Below, in pieces: positions 1-8,796 of a stretch of 64,000 nt of DNA (its first letter is position 1; every line of letters begins with the position of its first letter). Where the stretch lies: contig NZ_CP022527.1 in NCBI RefSeq assembly GCF_002237445.1, positions 1,674,001 to 1,738,000 on the forward strand, read 5' to 3'. This stretch comes from Neisseria sp. KEM232. Its GTDB lineage: Bacteria > Pseudomonadota > Gammaproteobacteria > Burkholderiales > Neisseriaceae. The notes below the pieces were generated by a model. That model saw nothing but the letters and a program-made list of their open reading frames with translations, made no database searches and was not told the DNA's origin. Made by a program: the position numbers and the translations under genes.

Positions 1-1
1 C

Positions 2-880
2 CTGCGCCAGCAGCGCACCCGCTTCAACCACACCGACCGCGCCGCGCAAAACGGCGACCGCGTCATCATCGACTTTGCCGGCAAAATCGGCGGCGAACCC
101 TTCGCCGGCGGCTCGGCCGAAAACTACGCTTTCGTACTGGGTCAGGGACAGATGCTGCCCGAATTCGAAGCAGGCGTGGAAGGCCTGAAAGAAGGCGAAA
201 GCAAAGACGTGGAAGTCAACTTCCCCGAGGACTACCACGGCAAAGAAGTTGCCGGCAAAACCGCCGTCTTCACCATCACCGTGCGCAACGTCGCCGAGCC
301 CGTGCTGCCCGAAATCGACGAACAATTCGCCAAAGCGCTGGGCATCGCCGACGGCAGCATCGACACCATGCGTGCCGAAGTGAAGAAAAACGTAGAACGC
401 GAAGTGAAACGCCGCATCGACAGTCAGAACAAAGAAGCCGCGATGGATGCCCTGCTCGCCGTTTCCGACCTGCTCGTCCCCAACGCGCTGGTAAACGACG
501 AAGCCGCCCGCATGGCCGCCGAAATGAAACAGAACTTCATCAACCAGGGCATGGCCGACGCGAAAAACCTCGACCTGCCCCTCGACATGTTCAAAGAGCA
601 GGCCGAACGCCGCGTGAAACTCGGCCTGATTTTGGCCGAAGTGGTGCAGGCCAACGGCCTCGAACCGAAGCCCGAGCAGATTGACGCCGTTGTCGCCGAT
701 TTTGCCGACAGCTACGAAGATCCGCAGGAAGTCATCGACTGGTACCACGCCGACAAGAGCCGCCTCGAAGGCCCGACCTCGCTGGCCGTCGAAGCCAACG
801 TCACCGACTTCGTGCTGGGCAAAGCCAAAGTCAGCGAAAAAGTCCTGTCTTTCGACGAAGTCATGGGCAACCGCGCCTGA
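2..880 (+). CDS. tig: trigger factor, 5' end outside window
   Basis: Ribosome-associated chaperone and peptidyl-prolyl isomerase that binds nascent chains. The frame is open from base 2, so the N-terminal ribosome-binding domain is mostly outside the window. The visible protein begins just before the FKBP-like domain (DRVIIDFAGKI, then GGSAENYAFVLGQGQ and LPEFEAGVEG). The long helical C-terminal chaperone domain follows and the frame stops at 880. The internal ATG at 152 lies in the middle of the FKBP domain and is not the start. clpP follows 81 bases downstream, the usual tig-clpP order. Identification is firm; only the truncation is a limit. Confidence 0.96.
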   Translation: MRQQRTRFNHTDRAAQNGDRVIIDFAGKIGGEPFAGGSAENYAFVLGQGQMLPEFEAGVEGLKEGESKDVEVNFPEDYHGKEVAGKTAVFTITVRNVAEPVLPEIDEQFAKALGIADGSIDTMRAEVKKNVEREVKRRIDSQNKEAAMDALLAVSDLLVPNALVNDEAARMAAEMKQNFINQGMADAKNLDLPLDMFKEQAERRVKLGLILAEVVQANGLEPKPEQIDAVVADFADSYEDPQEVIDWYHADKSRLEGPTSLAVEANVTDFVLGKAKVSEKVLSFDEVMGNRA

Positions 881-908
881 GGCCGTCTGAAAGTCCGTTC
901 CTAACCCG

Positions 909-942
909 AAAGCACCGAAGCCGCACCGCTTTGGTGCTTTTT
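909..942 (+). terminator. intrinsic terminator between tig and clpP
   Basis: AAAGCACC pairs with GGTGCTTT around a 16-base loop and runs into a short T stretch. It follows the tig stop and a single DUS. It may attenuate rather than fully separate tig from clpP. Confidence 0.55.
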
Positions 943-961
943 CAAAACAGAAAGGCAAACC

Positions 962-1597
<636 letters not shown>

Positions 1598-1612
1598 ACG
1601 CGCACGGCAAAA

Positions 1613-1653
1613 AGGCCGTCTGAAACTTCGGATTAAAAGTTTTCAGACGGCCT
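1613..1653. terminator. inverted DUS pair, terminator-like
   Basis: AGGCCGTCTGAA (1613-1624) and its reverse complement (1642-1653) form a 12-bp stem with a 17-base loop immediately after clpP. Such pairs are both uptake signals and terminators in Neisseria. Confidence 0.7.
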
Positions 1654-1672
1654 CCCGCCCCCACCACCGCCT

Positions 1673-2287
1673 ATGAACAGACACGCCCCCGACACCCTGC
1701 GCCGACGCCTGCTGCTGGCCGGCAGCGCCGCCCTCCTCGCCCCGCGCGCCCTCCTGGCAGGCGCCCAGCGCGAAGAAACCCTGTCCGACGACGTCGCCTC
1801 CGTCATGCGCACCTCCGTCAACAACGTCAACCCCGCCCGCCTCGTCTTCGCCAACCCGCGCGACGGCGAACGCTGGCTGGCCGACATGTCCGGCCGCCTC
1901 GCCCGCTTTCTGCCCGACGAAGCCGCCCGCCGCCGCATCCTCATCAACGTCCAGTACGAAACCACCCGCGCCGGCCTCGACACCCAGCTCATCCTCGGCC
2001 TGATCGAAGTCGAAAGCGGCTTCCGCCAATACGCCATCAGCAACGTCGGCGCCAAAGGCCTGATGCAGGTCATGCCCTTCTGGCAGCGCTACATCGGCAA
2101 ACCCGACCACAACCTCTTCGACATCCGCACCAACCTGCGCTACGGCTGCACCATCCTGCGCCACTACAACAACATCGAAAACGGCAACATCACCCGCGCA
2201 CTCGCCCGCTTCAACGGCAGCCTCGGCAGCAGCAAATACTCCAACGCCGTTATCGGCGCCTGGCGCAACCGCTGGCAATGGGCATAA
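1673..2287 (+). CDS. lytic transglycosylase, SLT domain
   Basis: Predicted periplasmic murein-cleaving enzyme. Of its 204 residues, the first 30 form an export signal with an arginine-rich n-region (LRRRLLLAG), which resembles a Tat signal but lacks a clean twin-arginine consensus. The SLT fold occupies about residues 100-200: the catalytic Glu is in IEVESGFRQYAIS, followed by GAKGLMQVMPFW and ALARFNGS, all canonical for the goose-lysozyme-like SLT family. The gene is short, containing only the catalytic domain. It stands alone between a DUS hairpin and the next gene. A symbol cannot be assigned safely. Confidence 0.88.
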   Translation: MNRHAPDTLRRRLLLAGSAALLAPRALLAGAQREETLSDDVASVMRTSVNNVNPARLVFANPRDGERWLADMSGRLARFLPDEAARRRILINVQYETTRAGLDTQLILGLIEVESGFRQYAISNVGAKGLMQVMPFWQRYIGKPDHNLFDIRTNLRYGCTILRHYNNIENGNITRALARFNGSLGSSKYSNAVIGAWRNRWQWA

Positions 2288-2339
2288 AACCGATCCCAAC
2301 CGCACACTTTATTTCTTTATTTTTCAGAGGACAGACCGA

Positions 2340-2999
2340 ATGAACGACTTCACCAACCCCAACCAACCAACGCCCGAACAAAACCCCCGCTACTACCAAG
2401 CGCCGCCCAAGCCGAACAACGGCACCAACGGACTCGCCATTGCCTCACTCGTCTGCGCCCTGTTCGGCTGGTTCATCCCCATCATCCTCGCCATCGCCGC
2501 CGTTACCTGCGGCCACATCGCCCGCAGCCAAATCCGCCGCAACGGCCAAGGCGGCGCAGGCATCGCGCTGGCCGGCCTCATCATGGGCTACATCCAAATC
2601 GCCATCATGGGACTCGGCATCGCCGCCGCCATCGCCCTGCCCGCCTACCAAGACTACGTCGTCCGCGCCAGAATGGTCAAAGCCGACGCCTACATCGCCC
2701 CCATACGCAGCGAACTGGAAAAGCGTGCCGCCGCAGCAAACGACGAAGAAGCTGAGCCCGCCCCCATCGAAACGGCCGAACCCGGCATGTCGGAATACTG
2801 GCAGGAAGTCTACATCGACAAAGGCGTCCTCTACGCCCGACTGAGCAACGCATCCTTCTGGCCCGGTTCGCTGAACGGCAACACCATCGTCTTCACGCCG
2901 CAAACCGAAAACGGCCGCACCGTATGGCACTGCGCCTTCGCCAAAGAAGCCCGCAACAGCTACCTGCCGCGCGCCTGCAACACCGACAACCCGCAATAA
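2340..2999 (+). CDS. DUF4190 membrane protein fused to a pilin-like domain
   Basis: Unusual 219-residue architecture. Residues 1-28 are a Pro/Asn-rich cytoplasmic leader. Residues 30-80 match a DUF4190 module (GLAIASLVCALFGW ... GHIARSQIRRNGQGGAGIALAG). Then a second hydrophobic stretch ends in IALPAYQDYVVRAR, the same pattern that begins mature type IV pilins such as PilE. The C-terminus has WHCAF ... YLPRAC, resembling the disulfide loop end of major pilins. The start has a good AGAGGA Shine-Dalgarno sequence. No prepilin peptidase site occurs at the N-terminus, so this is probably an anchored membrane protein rather than a pilus subunit. Function unknown. Confidence 0.8.
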   Translation: MNDFTNPNQPTPEQNPRYYQAPPKPNNGTNGLAIASLVCALFGWFIPIILAIAAVTCGHIARSQIRRNGQGGAGIALAGLIMGYIQIAIMGLGIAAAIALPAYQDYVVRARMVKADAYIAPIRSELEKRAAAANDEEAEPAPIETAEPGMSEYWQEVYIDKGVLYARLSNASFWPGSLNGNTIVFTPQTENGRTVWHCAFAKEARNSYLPRACNTDNPQ

Positions 3000-3004
3000 A
3001 GCGC

Positions 3005-3162
3005 AGGCCGTCTGAAAGCGCCGAATCCTTTTCAGACGGCCTGACCGCAGCGCACAACCCGAATCAAATCTTGTCGCAACCGACAACCTTACCCGCCAAA
3101 CAGCACCGCAAAAACAGCAAATAAAGGCCGTCTGAAAAGGATTCGGCGCTTTCAGACGGCCT
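3005..3162. repeat. two identical 38-bp DUS modules in opposite orientation
   Basis: Positions 3005-3042 and 3125-3162 are exact reverse complements over 38 bases. Each contains an inverted DUS pair around a non-palindromic core (GCGCCGAATCC in one, GGATTCGGCGC in the other). They flank 82 bases without a gene, so the arrangement could fold into a large cruciform or permit inversion of the centre. It also separates the DUF4190 gene from the ArsR gene and probably terminates transcription. Confidence 0.85.
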
Positions 3163-3253
3163 TTGCCGTTTTCCCGCCGTTTATTGATACCATCAATTTC
3201 TCATATCAAAAAATAAATTGCGCTGATACGCAATCACAAATAAAATCCCCTCC

Positions 3254-3634
3254 ATGAATATCCACCTGCAACGACTCAATCCCACCGCAACAGGCGGCCA
3301 AAGCGATCCGATGCGCAATGCCGAACACGTTGCCGAAATGCTCAAACTGATGGCGCACCCCCACCGCCTGATGATTCTCTGCCTGCTGGCCGAAAGCGAG
3401 CGCAACGTCACCGAGCTGGTCGAAGCCATCGGCGTCAACCAAACCGCCGTCTCCAACCATCTCTCCAAACTGCGCAGCGCCGGCATCATCGACTACACCC
3501 GCTACCACCGCGTACTGCAATACCGCCTCTGCTCGCCCGAAGCGCGCACCATCCTCGACGTCGTCGGCGGCCTCTGCCTCAACCGCTGTCCGCATGCCGA
3601 AGCGGAAAACGCCGCCGCAACGCCTGCCGAATAA
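3254..3634 (+). CDS. ArsR-family transcriptional regulator
   Basis: A 126-residue winged-helix regulator. Residues 25-100 carry the ArsR pattern: HVAEMLKLMAHPHRLMILCLL, then the recognition helix NQTAVSNHLSKLRSAGII and the wing YTRYHRVLQYRL. A small Cys/His cluster (GLCLNRCPH) near the C-terminus could sense metal or thiol state, but the classical ELCVCDL arsenic site is absent. The AT-rich stretch 3180-3250 is the likely promoter and probable autoregulatory site. It is followed by a Correia-like element and then xthA. No obvious target operon lies next to it. Confidence 0.88.
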   Translation: MNIHLQRLNPTATGGQSDPMRNAEHVAEMLKLMAHPHRLMILCLLAESERNVTELVEAIGVNQTAVSNHLSKLRSAGIIDYTRYHRVLQYRLCSPEARTILDVVGGLCLNRCPHAEAENAAATPAE

Positions 3635-3665
3635 ACTCCTCCAAGCCGTTTCAGACGGCCTTTTT

Positions 3666-3771
3666 TATAGTGGAACAAAATAGAAAAGATACAAGGCAGC
3701 AAGCCGCAGGCAGTATGAGTAATACGACAAGGCGCAGCAACGCCGTAGATTTTCTATTTTGTTTCACTATA
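3666..3771. mobile_element. Correia-like miniature element, 106 bp
   Basis: Ends are TATAGTGGAACAAAATAG... and, on the opposite strand, TATAGTGAAACAAAATAG..., with about 22 bp of near-perfect terminal inverted repeat. The interior contains AAGCCGCAGGCAGTA and GGCGCAGCAACGCCGTA, which resemble the inner part of meningococcal Correia elements (CREE). It ends 12 bases before the xthA start, so it may supply promoter sequence or alter mRNA processing there. Confidence 0.8.
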
Positions 3772-3783
3772 TTGGAAAGATGC

Positions 3784-4554
3784 ATGAAAACCGCCACCTG
3801 GAACGTCAACTCCCTCAACGTCCGCCTGCCGCAGGTACAAAACTGGCTGGCCGAACACCAGCCCGACATCCTCGCTTTGCAGGAACTCAAACTCGACCAA
3901 GACAAATTCCCTGCCGCCGCGCTCAAAATGATGGGCTGGCACGCCGTATGGAGCGGTCAGAAAACCTACAACGGCGTCGCCATCATCAGCCGCCACGAAC
4001 CGCAAGACGTACACACCGGCCTGCCCGCGCTGCCCGACGACCCGCAGCGGCGCGTCATCGCCGCCACCATCAACGGCGTGCGCGTCATCAACGCCTACTG
4101 CGTCAACGGCGAAGCCCCCGACAGCCCAAAATTCCAATATAAAAAAGAATGGTTTGCTTCACTCACCGAATTTGTGCGCGGCGAAATCGCCCGCCACGAA
4201 AAACTCATCCTGCTCGGCGACTTCAACATCGCCCCCGCCGACCAAGACTGTTACGACCCCGAAAAATGGCGCGACAAAATCCTCTGCACCGATGAAGAGC
4301 GCGGCTGGTTCCAAACCCTGCTCGATTTGGGACTGACCGACGCGCTGCGCCAAGTCCGTCCCGAAGGCGCGTGTTACACCTGGTTCGACTATCGCGGCGC
4401 AATGTTCCAGCGCGGCTTGGGGCTGCGCATCGACCACCTCCTGATTACCCCCGCACTTGCCGCCGCATTGCAAAACGTACAAGTCGATCTCGACGCCCGC
4501 GCCCAAGAACGCCCTAGCGACCATGCGCCCGTATGGGCGGAATTTGCTTTGTAA
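3784..4554 (+). CDS. xthA: exodeoxyribonuclease III / AP endonuclease
   Basis: Base-excision repair enzyme of the exonuclease III family, 256 residues. Family signatures are ATWNVNSLNVRL at the N-terminus, the metal-binding Glu in ALQELKLDQ, YNGVAIISR, the catalytic GDFNIAP, and RIDHLL and SDHAPVWAEF at the C-terminus. The start ATG at 3784 matches the family N-terminus (MKTATWNVNS). The frame stays open upstream into the adjoining Correia-like element, but that extension is not protein-like. It stands alone and is followed by a strong hairpin. Neisseria have two paralogues of this family, and which one this is cannot be decided here. Confidence 0.95.
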   Translation: MKTATWNVNSLNVRLPQVQNWLAEHQPDILALQELKLDQDKFPAAALKMMGWHAVWSGQKTYNGVAIISRHEPQDVHTGLPALPDDPQRRVIAATINGVRVINAYCVNGEAPDSPKFQYKKEWFASLTEFVRGEIARHEKLILLGDFNIAPADQDCYDPEKWRDKILCTDEERGWFQTLLDLGLTDALRQVRPEGACYTWFDYRGAMFQRGLGLRIDHLLITPALAAALQNVQVDLDARAQERPSDHAPVWAEFAL

Positions 4555-4590
4555 ACATAGAATTGGAAAACCCATCCTGTCTGCTATCCG

Positions 4591-4636
4591 CAACACAAAG
4601 GCCGTCTGAAAAACTTTTCAGACGGCCTTTGTGTTG
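4591..4636. terminator. bidirectional DUS terminator
   Basis: CAACACAAAGGCCGTCTGAA pairs with its complement downstream, giving a stem of about 20 bp around an inverted DUS pair. It lies between the convergent xthA (+) and receptor relic (-) genes and can serve both. Confidence 0.8.
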
Positions 4637-4646
4637 CCGTTAAAGA

Positions 4647-6566
4647 TCAGAACGAATAACGCATACTCATGTAATAGCTTCGGCGGCGCTCGTTGTAGGT
4701 GCGGGCGGTGCCGGCGGTGCGCAGGACGGTTTTGTCGAACAGGTTGTTCACGCCTGCACGCACGCTGATGCGCTCTTTCCAGTTATAACCGACGTTGAAG
4801 CCGAAAACGCCGTAGCTGCCGAGCTCGTATTTGCTGACGACGCTTTGGCCGTTGGTGTAGATCACGTCCATAAAGCGCACGGGGTTGCTGCGGGTTTGCT
4901 GGCGGCCGTAGTAGGTGTACACGGCGTTTGCGTCCCATGCGGGGGTGATTTGCCAGTTAAGCGTGCTGTTGATGGTGTATTTGGGCACGATGGAGACGGG
5001 GTTGTCGTGGCGTTTTTCTTTGTTGCGGCTCATGTAGGTGAAGTTGGTCGACCAGGTGAGCTTGTCGCGCACGAGCGGCAGGGTAACGTTGCCTTCCAGG
5101 CCGGCGAGTACCGCGCTGCCGCCGTTGCCCCAGCGGTAAACGGGGGTGGTGGTGTAGTTGCGGTAAACGGGGGTGCCGCCGGGGGTGTTGTCGGAGCGGA
5201 TTTCACGGTCGTAGCCGCCTGCGGGGCCGTTGACGGTGCCGACGTAGTTGCCTTCGTCAACAATGCGGTTTTTGTAGTTGTTGTGGAAGAAGGCCAGTGA
5301 GGCGAGGTAGCCGTCTTTTTTGAACTCGAAACCGATTTCCTTGTTCAGGCTGGTTTCGGGTTTGATGTTGCTGTTGCCCAAGAAGTAGCAGGCGCGTCCC
5401 CAGTCGTAGCCGCCGGGGTTGGCGTTTTTGTAGGGGTCGGCCGCTGTGCCCGAGCCGCTGGTGGCGTTTTGGGCGTTGGGGTTGTTCCAGTGGTTGTGGC
5501 TGTCGATGGGGCAGCCGTTGCTGGCGTTGATCAGCAGGTAGTTTTCCTGGGTCTGGTACAGGTTGGGCGCTTTGAATGCACGGGCGATGCCGCCTTTGAT
5601 TTTCCAGTTGCCGTTCACTGCGTGCGAGAAGTTGAACGAGGGGGAAAATACCGAGCCGAAGGCGGTGTTATAGTCCCAGCGCAGGCCGGGAATGAGGTAG
5701 GTTCGGCCTTCGTTGAGCGAGATGTTGTCTTCGGCATAAAGCGCGTAATTGTTCTGCGAGGCTTTGCCGCTGCGGCCGTTGGCGGCCAGCCACGGGATTT
5801 GGCCGTAGGCGCGGGCGGTGGCGGTCATGGAGAGGGAGTCGTCGAGCACGGAGCGGTTGGCTTCCGCGCCGACGGTTACGGTGTGGCGGCCGAAGGGCAG
5901 GTCGGCTTTGGTGCCGAAGCGGTAGTTTTTCAGCACGCTGTCGGCAAAGCCGCTGGTGCTGTTGTAGGCGCCTTCGGTGCTGCCGAGCAGGCCCTCGGGC
6001 AGGTGGCTGTTGACGGTTTTGTCAAAGCCCACATAGCTCTCGGTTTCGCCCCAATCCCAAATGCCGTTGTGGGTCAGCGTGTAGCTTTGGCGGTAGATTT
6101 TGGCGGTTTCCGTGCCCAGCAGCAGGGGCGCGACTTTTTGCACGGCGGGTACAAGTACGTTGCTGTTTTGCGTGTCGCCGTTGTAGATATTGCCCTGGCG
6201 GCTGTATGTGGCATCGAACATTAAGCGTTGCTCGGGCGTGATGTTCCAAGTTAAGCGGCCGGCGATGTCGCGGTTGCGCACGCCTTCGCGGCCGGCGGAG
6301 AGGGCGGTGCGCGAGGATTTGACGCTGTCGTTGATGTCGAACGCATCGGGATTGGTTTTGTTCAGGCTGCCGTAGAGGCGGAAGCCCAGTTTGTCTTGGA
6401 TAATCGGGCCGCTGAGCGCGAAGTTGGCGCGGCGGGTGTTGCCCTGCTGCGTGCCGCTGGCGGGTTGGTCGTAAAACAGGCCGACGCTGCCGTGCAGCTC
6501 TTTGCTCACGCCTTTGGTGCGGATATTGACCACGCCGCCCATCGCGCCCGAGCCGTAGCGGGCGGC
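4647..6566 (-). pseudogene. fetA: FetA-type TonB-dependent receptor, N-terminus missing
   Basis: Outer-membrane ferric-siderophore receptor relic, at least 631 residues. It has the last part of the plug domain (ARYGSGAMGGVVNIRTKG), a complete beta-barrel (GSVFSPSFNFSHAV, IARAFKAPNLYQTQENYLL, GVNNLFDKTV) and the terminal aromatic residue in YYMSMRYSF. Upstream of ARYGSGA the similarity stops at a GGCGGCCGCC palindrome and the DNA becomes the opposite-strand permease. Signal peptide, TonB box, about the first 100 plug residues, start codon and promoter are therefore gone. FetA is my best family match; another ferric-enterobactin-type receptor is possible. An assembly join at the GC-rich junction would give the same picture. 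Confidence 0.8.
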
Positions 6567-6567
6567 G

Positions 6568-7497
6568 GCCGCCGTGTTTTCCCTGTCGTGGGGGCGTTAT
6601 CCCGTGCCGCTCGATGCCGTATGGCAGACCCTGACCGGCCAAAACACCGACGAAACCTACCAAAACATCATCTTCAACCTGCGCCTGCCGCGCATTGCCG
6701 CCGCCATGCTGGTGGGCATGGCGCTGTCGCTGGCGGGCGCGGTGTATCAGGGCATTTTCCGCAACCCGCTGGTGTCGCCCGATTTGCTCGGCGTATCCTC
6801 CGGCGCGTGCGTCGGCGCGGCGGCGGCGGTAATTGCCGGCGGCGGCATGCTTGCCATGCAGGGCGCGGCTTTCGGCGGCGGCCTTGACCCTGACCCTGCC
6901 GCGCCTGATCGGCCGCGACTCGGCGGTGGTGCTGGTGCTCGCGGGCATTGTCGTATCCGGCTTTATGGGCGCGACGCTCGGCGTGGTCAAATATCTGGCC
7001 GACCCCGAAACCGAGTTGGCCGAAATCGTCTATTGGCAGATGGGCAGCCTGGCCAAAGCGCAAACCGAGCAACTGCTGTGGCTTGCCCCCGTGATGCTGC
7101 TGCCCGCGCTGCTGTTGCTGCTGATGCGCTGGCGGATTAACGTACTGTCGCTGGGCGAGCGCGAAGCGCGGCTGGTGGGCGCGGACACGCGCAAAGAGCG
7201 GCTGCTGATGATTGTGTGCGCCACGCTGCTCACCGCCTCGGCCGTGTGCATCAGCGGCACCATCGGCTGGCTCGGACTGGTCGTGCCGCATCTGGCGCGG
7301 ATGCTCGCGGGCGACAACAATCTGCGCAGCCTGCCGCTGTCGCTGCTGGTCGGCGCGCTGTTTCTGCTGTTGGCCGACACGCTGGCGCGCAACCTTTATA
7401 CGCATATACGCAGGAAATCCCGCTGGGCATCCTCACCGGCTTTATCGGCGCCCCGTTTTTCGCCTGGGTGCTGGTGCGACAGAAACCGGCGGATTAG
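6568..7497 (+). pseudogene. FecCD-family iron-siderophore permease, decayed
   Basis: Inner-membrane permease relic. It begins inside the first membrane helix (AVFSLSWGRYPVPLDAVW) without a signal, a start or a ribosome site. It continues in one frame through LRLPRIAAAMLVGMALSLAG and GIFRNPLVSPDLLGV. The frame shifts inside the GGC run near 6873-6884, and continues as LPRLIGRDSAVVLVLAGIVV, GTIGWLGLVVPHLARMLAG and LADTLARNLY. It shifts again at an exact 8-bp duplication TATACGCA (7397-7404 and 7405-7412) before ending EIPLGILTGFIGAPFFAWVL. Removing one copy restores the usual ARNLYTQEIPLG reading. Three lesions mean it cannot be functional as assembled. Confidence 0.85.
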
Positions 7498-7891
7498 GCC
7501 GTCTGAAAAGCAAAAACCGCAGCCGTAGGTCGGATTCTCGAATCCGACACGCCGTTAAAACAACAGGCAGCCTGAAAGAATTGTCGGATACAAGCATCCG
7601 ACCGACGCAAACCTGCCTTTTCAGACGGCATCAAAGGCCGTTTGAAACAGTTAATCCCGCAGCAATCAAGCTCCCTCTCCTGCGCCCGCGCGGGGGAGGG
7701 TTGGGGATGGGGTGGCAGTTCGCAGAACTGCTTGGGCTGTCGAACTGCAAACGTTTGCCCAGCCGCAACCACCCCCACCCTGACCCTCCCCCGCAAGCGG
7801 GAGAGGGAATAACAGCAGCCCCAAAAGGCCGTCTGAAACCCCGTTCAGACGGTCTCCCCAAAAAAAGCAGCCTGAAACCCAAACCCGAAAA
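7498..7891. repeat. repeat-filled intergenic region
   Basis: No gene seen. It holds a DUS at 7496-7507, the palindromes GTAGGTCGGATTCTCGAATC (from 7525) and GTCGGATACAAGCATCCGAC (7583-7602), AGGCAGCCTGAA copies, and a long imperfect inverted repeat (about 7672-7806) of the CTCTCC...GGGGGAGGGTTGGGG type that recurs near 46.76-46.88 and 47.93-48.07 kb. An inverted DUS pair lies about 7827-7852 just ahead of the ATPase. Confidence 0.75.
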
Positions 7892-8695
7892 ATGCTCCAA
7901 ATCCAAAACATCCACTACGCCTATCACGCCCGCGCCGTGCTCCAAGGCGTGAATCTCGAGCTGCCTGCCGGCACGCTGCTCTCGCTGCTCGGGCGCAACG
8001 GCGCGGGCAAATCCACCCTGCTCAACTGCATCAGCGGCCTGTTTAAGCCGCAGCAGGGCCGCGCGCTGCTCGACGGGCGCGACACCGCCCAACTCAACCC
8101 GCGCGAAACCGCCCGCAGCATCGCCTACGTTTCGCAAAACGCCCCGCAAACCTACCGCTACACCGTACTCGATTACGTTTTGCTCGGCCGCGCCGCCCGC
8201 CTGCCGCTGTATGCCAAGCCAGCCGAAGCCGATTACGCCGTCGCCGAAGCCGCGCTCGAAAAGCTCGGCATCACGCATTTGGCACAGAAAATCTATATGG
8301 AAACCAGCGGCGGCGAAAAACAGCTCGCCAACATCGCCCGCGCCCTTGCCCAAGAGCCGCGCGTAATTCTGTTTGAAGAACCCACCTCCGCCCTCGACTA
8401 CGGCAACGCCGCCGCCATCCTCAGCCTGATGGCCGACTTGGCCGAAGCGGGCTACACCGTTGTCAACACCACCCACAACCCCGAACACCCGCTGCTCTTG
8501 CACGGTCGCCACCCGCAAAGCCAAACCGCCCTGCTGTTGGCCGACGGCACCGTGCAAAGCGGCAACACCGCCGACATCCTGACCCAAGACGCGCTGCAGG
8601 AACTCTACCAAACCGACCTGCGCCTGCTCGACATCCCCGGCTGGAGCCGCCGCGTCTGCGCCCTTGCCCCGCTGCCGCCGAAAACAGGACAATAA
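7892..8695 (+). CDS. iron-siderophore ABC transporter ATP-binding protein
   Basis: A 267-residue cytoplasmic ATPase of the FecE/FepC type. The Walker A motif is GRNGAGKST (about residues 35-43). The Q-loop lies in AYVSQNAP, the signature is TSGGEKQL, the D-loop SALD and the switch histidine in NTTHNPEH. In the Walker B segment VILFEEPTSALD the usual aspartate is replaced by glutamate. It is separated from the decayed permease by 394 bases of repeats. Because the permease is broken, it either serves another FecCD permease elsewhere or is itself losing its role. No convincing Shine-Dalgarno sequence precedes the ATG. Confidence 0.87.
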   Translation: MLQIQNIHYAYHARAVLQGVNLELPAGTLLSLLGRNGAGKSTLLNCISGLFKPQQGRALLDGRDTAQLNPRETARSIAYVSQNAPQTYRYTVLDYVLLGRAARLPLYAKPAEADYAVAEAALEKLGITHLAQKIYMETSGGEKQLANIARALAQEPRVILFEEPTSALDYGNAAAILSLMADLAEAGYTVVNTTHNPEHPLLLHGRHPQSQTALLLADGTVQSGNTADILTQDALQELYQTDLRLLDIPGWSRRVCALAPLPPKTGQ

Positions 8696-8796
8696 AGGTT
8701 TTCAGGCTGCCTTCCAGACAGCATAAAGGCAGCCTGAAAAGGCCGTCTGAAAAACCTTTCAGGCTGCCGCCGAAACCATCCGGAAAGGAGAGAGCC

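Noticed and set aside
7631..8692. 353-codon antisense frame opposite the ABC ATPase
   Set aside because: Shadow of the real gene and of repeat DNA; the plus-strand ATPase has all expected motifs.
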